DNA of 64,000 nucleotides from a bacterium BRH_c32. Its GTDB lineage: Bacteria > Bacteroidota > Ignavibacteria > Ignavibacteriales > Melioribacteraceae. The stretch lies in NCBI GenBank assembly GCA_001516025.1, contig LOEU01000015.1, forward strand, positions 118,836-182,835, given 5' to 3'. A program made the translations under genes and the position numbers. Below the pieces are notes generated by a model. The model was not told the origin of the DNA. It searched no databases and saw only the letters and a program-made list of their open reading frames with translations. Positions 44,682-51,727 of the stretch are shown piece after piece (the stretch's first letter is position 1; the number at the start of each line of letters is the position of its first letter).

Positions 44682-46334
44682 TCATGGTGTTTCAAAGTAG
44701 TCAATAATTGAATCGTAAATTAAACCGGCATTTGTTTGAGCAGATTTCTCTGTCATCCAATTATTTGCCCATGCAGTATATTCATTCTTTAAACGAATTG
44801 TTAATTCTAAAACTTCTTTATTATCCACAGCATCGAGGCCATCAGCTTTATCCGCAATCATTGAAGCTAATATCGATTGCCAGAATTGGAAGTAACCCGC
44901 TTTACTCCAATTATCTAAAATTTCAAATCCGGAATTAGCTTTTGGAATCATTTGATTTAATTCGTCTATTCCATTTCCAATTTTTGGAGTTGATTTAGAA
45001 ATTTGTTCTTTCAATGCAATCCATTGATTTCTATTCTTCCATTTAACAATTAGATCTTTGATATAATTGTGCGGTGCGGTCTTGGAATCTTTTAATCCTG
45101 TCCACATAATTCCGGTTGTGTTTTGATAATTAAATGGGAAAACAGAACTAATTTTTTCAAAAGTATTATTTATTTGAAAATCATCGTTCTTAAAAAAATG
45201 TTTTTGGATTTCTTTCAAAATATTTTCTTTACATAAAGTAGAATTTTTAATTGTGAATGGAGCACTATAAAGCCATAGTTCTTGAGTCTCAAAATTTGGG
45301 ATACGCACTGCCCAGCTAGTAACGCAAGTGCCTAATAAATTCAATTGAGCCGTTTTACGTGCAGCCCCGATAATATTGTCAAAGTGGAGATTATTTGTAC
45401 CGGCGAAGACTGCATCACCATAGCTACGAGAACTACTGCATAGTATTACTTCATAACCTTTTTCTTTCAGATAATTACTTGTATAGAAAGCATTAAGATT
45501 TCCTTTTGAATCAATTATCTGCGGGAAAGCATTTTTGATTGCAACCGTTATTTTATCTTTTGTCAACCTTCCCTTTCCCCACACCATAACACGTTCGGGA
45601 ATAGAATCTCCATCCCAATAGTTCCAATCCCATATAACAAATTTGTTAGATACCGGATCTAGTTCATTCGGATGGCTTAAAATCATATCACACCATACTC
45701 CGGGTTGAATATTTTTTTCAAAGAGAGGAACAGCAATTGCATTTAAATAATCCCCGTATAATTTATTCTCCCCAACTTTATCAGCAGTAGTTTTGCATAT
45801 ATCGCAAGTTGCAAAAGCATAAGCTTCGTCGCCGCCAAGATGAAAATATTTTATATCTCCAAATAGTTCAATATATTCATTGATCCACTTTTTCATAAAT
45901 GTTTTTACTTCATCATTACTCGTGCAATAACAATCGTATCGAGTTGAATCTTCACGAAAAGAAAAATATTTTTTATGTTGAAGGACGTATTCACCATGCC
46001 CAATAGTTTGGAGTAATGGTATCTGCTCAAGACCTAAAGAGCGGGAATATTTTATTATTTCCTTAAATTCATCTTTTGTAAATGCATCAGGACTAGCGCA
46101 TTCAGGACAGGTTTCCCATTTAACCTCATCTTCAATTTCCCAGAGAATCGCATTATAACCCATTTCGGAAGCTTTATTAATCCATTTTATTACGTAATCT
46201 TTATTTAACGAAACAGAATTGAAATCGAAATGAAAAATTATTAATTGTTCTTTTTTCTCCTGACTGCTAAAAACAGTTGAAACAGTAAAAAAAATAAAAA
46301 ATGTAAGAAATATTTTTAGACAACTTTTGTGCAT
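44682..46334 (-). CDS. GH20-type beta-hexosaminidase, short HEXD-like form with cysteine pairs
   Basis: A 550-residue periplasmic enzyme: signal peptide about 1-24, then directly a TIM barrel with LWEIEDEVKWETCPEC, EQIPLLQTIGHGEYVL and the Asp-Glu pair Asp169-Glu170 in YFHLGGDEAYAF. The N-terminal GH20b domain of the 681-residue enzyme is absent. Six cysteines cluster before and after the catalytic pair (C76, C79, C135, C137, C177, C180), which could be disulfides or a metal site. Its start overlaps the end of the oxidoreductase gene by 19 bases. Probably cleaves beta-linked GalNAc or GlcNAc from short oligomers. Confidence 0.82.
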   Translation of the reverse strand: MHKSCLKIFLTFFIFFTVSTVFSSQEKKEQLIIFHFDFNSVSLNKDYVIKWINKASEMGYNAILWEIEDEVKWETCPECASPDAFTKDEFKEIIKYSRSLGLEQIPLLQTIGHGEYVLQHKKYFSFREDSTRYDCYCTSNDEVKTFMKKWINEYIELFGDIKYFHLGGDEAYAFATCDICKTTADKVGENKLYGDYLNAIAVPLFEKNIQPGVWCDMILSHPNELDPVSNKFVIWDWNYWDGDSIPERVMVWGKGRLTKDKITVAIKNAFPQIIDSKGNLNAFYTSNYLKEKGYEVILCSSSRSYGDAVFAGTNNLHFDNIIGAARKTAQLNLLGTCVTSWAVRIPNFETQELWLYSAPFTIKNSTLCKENILKEIQKHFFKNDDFQINNTFEKISSVFPFNYQNTTGIMWTGLKDSKTAPHNYIKDLIVKWKNRNQWIALKEQISKSTPKIGNGIDELNQMIPKANSGFEILDNWSKAGYFQFWQSILASMIADKADGLDAVDNKEVLELTIRLKNEYTAWANNWMTEKSAQTNAGLIYDSIIDYFETP

Positions 46335-47422
46335 AACTCATTCCCATTTTGTACTTCTATTGCCACACCGGTTTCGATGCTTAAATGAATTGCTTCAATA
46401 GCTTTTGTTACTTCATGACCATCAAGTCCGGAAGGATATGTGCCATCTAAATCTTTCAATTTAAGTCCATTATTTAAGTGGACTACATTCTCAATAAAAT
46501 GTTGAATACTCTTAATTCCATAACCGACATATCTTGGTTTGCCATAAATATTCTTTTCTAAATGCATGAAGCCGGAATTATGATTCCTAATACCTTTCTC
46601 AGAAGTAAAACAAGAAGTAGTTCCTCGGTTATGCGAATCTGCTTCTACGATACCTTCAGTACCAATTAACCTAAATCCTTGATTAACGATTGAAGAAAAA
46701 TTCTCCGGTAAAACCCATGAGCTATCAAGAGTAATTATTGCGTTGTTTTCAAATGTCAGCATGCTCGTAATTGAGTCATAGGTATCAAGTCCTAATTTTT
46801 GCAATTTATTTTTTTGTCCTTTTGCATAGACACTTTTTACTCTACTGTTCATGAGCCAGCTTATTAAATCAATAAAATTAGAACCGAGAAACCATGCCGG
46901 CGAAGTTTTATTAACCCAAGTCTTAAACCAATCTCTAGGAACAACTATCTGATCTTCCATATAGCAATAGCCATAAAGAAAATCTCCGAATTTATTTTTA
47001 TTTACCAAATCTCTTATTTCGATATGATAAGGATCATATCTTTTATGGAAATCGATTTGCAAAATTAATTCTCTCTCTTTTGCAATATTCATCATCTCAA
47101 AAGAACCGATAGAATTAGTATCTAAAGGTTTTTCTACTAAGACGTGTAATCCGTGTAATAACGAATTCAACACAATATCCTTGTGTTGATAATCAACCGT
47201 AGCGACAGATACAGCATCTAAATTTTCTTTTTCAATCATTTCTAAATAATTAGAATAAACCGGGATATTAAAATCATTCTTAATTGCCGAATGTTTTGAA
47301 ACATCTATTTCAGCTGCAGCAACTAATTCGACATTCAAGACCTCTTCCAATTGTCTAAATGCGTGCAGATGAAATATTCCGAATCTTCCGACACCAATAG
47401 TTGCAATTCTTAATTTTTTCAT
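46316..47422 (-). CDS. Gfo/Idh/MocA-family oxidoreductase
   Basis: A 368-residue NAD(P)-dependent protein. The Rossmann start is IGVGRFGIFHLHAFRQL; HVLVEKPLDTN carries the conserved Glu-Lys-Pro; the second half is the GFO/IDH/MocA C-terminal sheet with IDFHKRYDPYHIE. Cytoplasmic. Neighbours suggest an amino-sugar or uronate derivative, perhaps epimerisation or oxidation of a released sugar; the exact reaction is unknown. Confidence 0.85.
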   Translation of the reverse strand: MKKLRIATIGVGRFGIFHLHAFRQLEEVLNVELVAAAEIDVSKHSAIKNDFNIPVYSNYLEMIEKENLDAVSVATVDYQHKDIVLNSLLHGLHVLVEKPLDTNSIGSFEMMNIAKERELILQIDFHKRYDPYHIEIRDLVNKNKFGDFLYGYCYMEDQIVVPRDWFKTWVNKTSPAWFLGSNFIDLISWLMNSRVKSVYAKGQKNKLQKLGLDTYDSITSMLTFENNAIITLDSSWVLPENFSSIVNQGFRLIGTEGIVEADSHNRGTTSCFTSEKGIRNHNSGFMHLEKNIYGKPRYVGYGIKSIQHFIENVVHLNNGLKLKDLDGTYPSGLDGHEVTKAIEAIHLSIETGVAIEVQNGNELCTKVV

Positions 47423-47446
47423 TATGTTTTTAATTTATCCTCAACA

Positions 47447-48694
47447 CTACTTTTCGTCAATGAAAGTGTTAATTTGACTTCTAAAAAATTCGTCAATTAT
47501 CGGGACAGTTGCGCCAATCGTACCTGAATGACTGCCCATTTTTGAAAAAACTATTTCAGTATTTTTTCTTGGTATTTCCAAAGCTCTTTTTTGTACAACA
47601 TGCATTATTGAAGGTGTAACAATCTTCTCGGCACTACTAATTTTACCACCGATTATTATTCTTTCCGGATTGAATAAATTTATAAGAGTAACAATTCCTT
47701 CCCCAATATTCTGTCCCATTTTATCAATTAGATTATATGCCAATTTATCGCTTGATTGTGCTGCTTGACAGATGATATCAAAATCCAACTTTTTAATATC
47801 ATGATCTGTCATTGCTAATAAACTTGAATTGACACCTTTCTGAATTAAGTCAATTGCCTGATTAACAATAGCTTTAGTACTTGCAATTGCTTCGAGGCAT
47901 CCAAGATTACCACATTCGCATAAAGGTCCGCGATCATCAACTGATATATGTCCAAACTCACCGGCTGAACCGGAGACTCCTTCAAATAGCTTTCCATTAA
48001 GAATAATTCCCATACCGAGACCTGTACCTATGTTTAGATAAAGGATACTATTCTTACCAATACCAACGCCGAAATTTTGCTCTGCTAATGCGGCTGCATT
48101 TGCAACGTTAAGTATATAACTTGGCATCTTAAATTTTTTAGCAAGTATTTCTTTGAACGCAATAACACCCCAATTAACTAAATGGGGGAAAGGGATCGCC
48201 GATCCATCATTTGGGTTATATAAACCTGCGATGGATAGACCTATACCTAGATATTTATCACGCGGTATTTTTGCTTTTTTTATTAGTTGTTCAATCGCTT
48301 CAATAAGCATTTTCAAAACAGAGTCTTTACCATTTTCTTTATTGTATGGTATTGCTTCGTAAAATATTGGCTCTCCTTTTAGATTGCATATACAAGTATG
48401 AATTCGTGTATGAGAAAGCTGACAGCCGATCGAATAACGAAAATTATGGTTAATATTATATAGTGCTGATCTTCTTCCTCCAATCGATTCTTCTTTGCCA
48501 TCTTGAACAATTAAACCGATTTTACTTAAAGTAGTTGTAATAGTATTTACTTTAGCAAAAGAGATACTCGTGCTATTAACAATATCTCTATTTGTTATCG
48601 GTCCATCTGAATAGATTTTCTCAATTACGACAGAGACATTCCTTTGCCTCAATAATGTCTGTCCCTTTACCGTATTTACCTTCCTGGCATTCAT
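47447..48694 (-). CDS. ROK-family transcriptional regulator (NagC-like), kinase site lost
   Basis: A 415-residue protein: N-terminal winged helix (about 8-80, GPITNRDIVNSTSISFAKVNTITTTL), then a ROK domain. GIGLSIAGLYNP and YLNIGTGLGMGIIL are the nucleotide and sugar motifs, and HISVDDRGPLCECGNLGCLEA is the intact zinc signature. The usual NDAN catalytic aspartate is replaced: the frame reads ILNVANAAALAE with GTT for the expected GAT. It therefore looks like a pure regulator. It lies inside locus 2, 29 bases after PorV, and probably senses GlcNAc or GlcNAc-6-P. Confidence 0.88.
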   Translation of the reverse strand: MNARKVNTVKGQTLLRQRNVSVVIEKIYSDGPITNRDIVNSTSISFAKVNTITTTLSKIGLIVQDGKEESIGGRRSALYNINHNFRYSIGCQLSHTRIHTCICNLKGEPIFYEAIPYNKENGKDSVLKMLIEAIEQLIKKAKIPRDKYLGIGLSIAGLYNPNDGSAIPFPHLVNWGVIAFKEILAKKFKMPSYILNVANAAALAEQNFGVGIGKNSILYLNIGTGLGMGIILNGKLFEGVSGSAGEFGHISVDDRGPLCECGNLGCLEAIASTKAIVNQAIDLIQKGVNSSLLAMTDHDIKKLDFDIICQAAQSSDKLAYNLIDKMGQNIGEGIVTLINLFNPERIIIGGKISSAEKIVTPSIMHVVQKRALEIPRKNTEIVFSKMGSHSGTIGATVPIIDEFFRSQINTFIDEK

Positions 48695-48722
48695 AATTAT
48701 TCCAATTGGTGTTTCTTGATAA

Positions 48723-49751
48723 TTAAAGCATTATTAAACTTGCAGTTAGCTGCAATGGAGAAGTAAATCTCCCTGTATTTTCTACCATATAACTAAAATC
48801 TAATTTAAATCCGAGACTATTTGAAATAGAATATCTTACACCTGCACCTGCGGTGAATCCACCTAAATCATAATTCATTCTGTATCCGCATCTTACATTA
48901 AATAATCCGAGATAGCTATATTCAACTCCAAGATTTAGTCTTTCGGAATAATCTCTCAAGTGTATTGCATCAACCGCTACCAACAATGAATTTTTAGAAC
49001 TATTCTCCCAAAAATCAAACATGTTCATAGAAAGACCAATCTTAAAAGTAAGCGGAGTGCTGAATGCTTCCTGTTCGTATTTTAAGTCGGTTGAAAAATT
49101 CTGTACTGTCATCGATAATGCTAAGCTTTTAAATCCCGGATAATAAAGAGTTCCGAAATCTAAAGAAAAAGTTGACATAGTATTCTCTGTAATATTTTTC
49201 TCACCTGCACTATTTAATGTTACGTTACTTCCATAGTTCTCATATAGGTATCTTACTTGACCGCCAAAAGAGAACTGTGGAGAAACCTTTTTAGAATAAG
49301 TAAATCCTATTGCCATATCAGTTGGTGAAAACATACCTTCATCAACATAACCAAACTGTGCAGATTCTTCAATCGTCTGTGCGACAGAGGTTTTATGAAG
49401 TTCACCATAATCCATCCACAATACATTTGCACCAATAACACCCCATTCATTTAAATTAATTCCAACACCCATTGCATTCATTGATATATCTGCAATCCAC
49501 GAATTATGGCTAAAAAGAAATTCATTATTTTCCATTTCAGCTAATCCTGCCGGATTCCAAAACATTGCCTGAACACCTCTGATAGCGGAGATACCTGCTT
49601 CGCCTCTGCCTACCATTTCTGCTCCAACACCTATTTTAAGGTATTGCATGCCGCTTTGTCCAACTTTATTAAAATTATCCTGTGCAAAATTATGATTAAA
49701 GGATAATAACAAAAAGAAGAAAATCATTAGGAAAAGATTTCGTTTAATCAT
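48723..49751 (-). CDS. PorV/PorQ-family outer-membrane protein (amino-sugar locus)
   Basis: A 342-residue barrel with signal peptide ending HNFAQ, then SGMQYLKIGVGAEMVGRGEAGISAI and AMFWNPAGLAEM, the PorV hallmark. Strands continue to LQLTASLIML. Start overlaps the stop of the upstream cargo gene (ATGA). Same family and same position as the 327-residue protein at 16422, so a locus-specific PorV partner is likely. Confidence 0.86.
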   Translation of the reverse strand: MIKRNLFLMIFFFLLLSFNHNFAQDNFNKVGQSGMQYLKIGVGAEMVGRGEAGISAIRGVQAMFWNPAGLAEMENNEFLFSHNSWIADISMNAMGVGINLNEWGVIGANVLWMDYGELHKTSVAQTIEESAQFGYVDEGMFSPTDMAIGFTYSKKVSPQFSFGGQVRYLYENYGSNVTLNSAGEKNITENTMSTFSLDFGTLYYPGFKSLALSMTVQNFSTDLKYEQEAFSTPLTFKIGLSMNMFDFWENSSKNSLLVAVDAIHLRDYSERLNLGVEYSYLGLFNVRCGYRMNYDLGGFTAGAGVRYSISNSLGFKLDFSYMVENTGRFTSPLQLTASLIML

Positions 49752-51718
49752 CTTATCACCACAAATTTTATTATTTCATTTCCCAAATCAGATTCTACAT
49801 GAGCAATATAAAGTCCGCTTACGATAAACTGATTTGAATCAGTTACTTGATTCCATTCCTCAGAACCTAATCCACTATCATGGTATATTGTTTTTACTAA
49901 ATCCCCTGATACTGTAAATATTCTTATTGTACATCTCTTTGGCAGACCCACGAACAATAATTTATTATTCTGAACATCCCCCGGATTATTGGGATCACCA
50001 TAATTTATTGAACGAATGTTATAAGGATTTGGTACTACTCTTAAATTACTCTTAAATCCTTCAAAAGAAATTTGAGGTACAACTGCCGAAGATGCTCCAA
50101 CATATGCTGTTGATGTAAGTCGAGAACTTTCGAGCGACTGTCCCGGAATTAGATAATTACCTATTCCATCATCAAATGCAGTTATTGCATAATAATAATT
50201 GAACCCTACAACCACATTAGAATCAATATAAGAATGAACTATTGGGTTACCTGAATTACCTCCCATTTCATAAATCATATCCCATTTATTATCGGGTGAT
50301 ATAGCAGCACGATAAAGTCGATAGCCCCAGAAATCCTTTCTCTTGGTATCCGGATCTAAAGCTTTTTCGGAGCTACCGGACCACTCGATTTTAATATTCC
50401 CCATACCTGATGTAACAAGTATTGAATCCGGGGAGGGGAGCGGATCCGGAATATTGAATCTTCTATTAAATGCTACTTTAGCAGCAGAAAGAGATTTCAA
50501 TAAAGAATCTCTTCCGGTTGCTATTTCTGCTTCATATTGAATTTTTGAAATCGTTCCGCTTAAAAGTTTAAGACCTAAGTCCTCTGCTTTTTCTCGATCG
50601 ATTCCATCAATAATCTGAACAAGAACGATTCGTACATCTTCATTAACCGGGATATTATAAGGACCAAAACTCATTAGAAAATTTTCAGCTCCATAACCTG
50701 CAAAATTTTTATTACCACCTTGAGATAATTTCTGAATTTGTGCACTTGGACTCGATTCAAGACCTGAAGAATTATCAACATTCACCGGTTGTTTTGGGTC
50801 GTCCGATGAACCGGATTCTAAATCATCAATCGCTTGTTTATCGGCATGCAAAACGCCAAGTCCATAAAAGCCGGGCACTCTTGGCTCCATTGTAATCGGA
50901 TCTGGATCATAACTATCAGTATCAACACTATTACCGTCCCAAGCAATTAACACTCGAGCCGAATCAGCAGTTTTATCTCCTTTTACCCATTGATCATAAG
51001 TAGAACCATAATATTCATAATTATCATCCGGTTCTGTTCCGCCAAACCGTGGCTTAATATCAGTAGAGAATGGAAATCCAAACCAAACATCTTTAAGTTG
51101 ATTTTTCAATTCTTTTGTCTGAACATTATTATCAATATTCCCTGTATTAATAAACCTATAATCAAAAATGACATAGTTCTTATGACCTTCAACTGCATAA
51201 GCATAAGTTTTTAATTGAACTGTAATACCGAGTGAAGTTGTCCAAACTGATTCAATCTGTTCATCGGCTATAAGCGATGGCACTAATGAAGCATTATCAA
51301 ATGTCTCCGCTTTAATATGTCCCGTTCCATCAAAAACTCTTACGGTTGGATATGGATACCGAATTCTTTTTTGCAGACTAAGAGGAACAATATCATTGAT
51401 ATTTAGATATAAATTACCACAAGCAACAAATGCATCTTTAGAAGTGGTATCACCAACTCCCAAAAAGTTTCTTGCGCCTAACCAAACTCCCCAAGATTCG
51501 ATATACATTTTCTTAGATGAGAAATTAAAGTAGCGTGAATCGTAGGGCCAAGTGGGATATAGAACGGTATTATTACGATAGAGTAATGCACCGTTTTCGC
51601 TTACTTCCATAGCCAAACGATTTATATGATGTTCAAACGCTTTTTGTGCGTACAAAGTATTTTGAGTCGATATCAGCAATAATGCGAATACGATTATTTT
51701 GAAACTGCGTTTCATCAA
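49748..51718 (-). CDS. Large T9SS-exported surface protein beside second TonB receptor
   Basis: A 656-residue homologue of the protein at 17431-19746. Signal peptide ends TLYAQ; the mature start FEHHINRLAMEVSENGALLY parallels EYQIHKRGMIHETVYNDG of its partner; LMSFGPYNIPVNEDVRIVLVQ parallels its FGPYN motif. A fibronectin-like unit (GYRLYRAAISPDNKWDMIYEM, YYAITAFDDGIGNY) is followed by the variant sorting domain LRVVPNPYNIRSINYG, FVGLPKRCTIRIFTVSGDLV. The two proteins keep the same order of parts at moderate identity. Nine bases after the receptor stop. Probable surface glycan-binding partner of the receptor. Confidence 0.72.
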   Translation of the reverse strand: MMKRSFKIIVFALLLISTQNTLYAQKAFEHHINRLAMEVSENGALLYRNNTVLYPTWPYDSRYFNFSSKKMYIESWGVWLGARNFLGVGDTTSKDAFVACGNLYLNINDIVPLSLQKRIRYPYPTVRVFDGTGHIKAETFDNASLVPSLIADEQIESVWTTSLGITVQLKTYAYAVEGHKNYVIFDYRFINTGNIDNNVQTKELKNQLKDVWFGFPFSTDIKPRFGGTEPDDNYEYYGSTYDQWVKGDKTADSARVLIAWDGNSVDTDSYDPDPITMEPRVPGFYGLGVLHADKQAIDDLESGSSDDPKQPVNVDNSSGLESSPSAQIQKLSQGGNKNFAGYGAENFLMSFGPYNIPVNEDVRIVLVQIIDGIDREKAEDLGLKLLSGTISKIQYEAEIATGRDSLLKSLSAAKVAFNRRFNIPDPLPSPDSILVTSGMGNIKIEWSGSSEKALDPDTKRKDFWGYRLYRAAISPDNKWDMIYEMGGNSGNPIVHSYIDSNVVVGFNYYYAITAFDDGIGNYLIPGQSLESSRLTSTAYVGASSAVVPQISFEGFKSNLRVVPNPYNIRSINYGDPNNPGDVQNNKLLFVGLPKRCTIRIFTVSGDLVKTIYHDSGLGSEEWNQVTDSNQFIVSGLYIAHVESDLGNEIIKFVVIR

Positions 51719-51727
51719 AACTCCATT

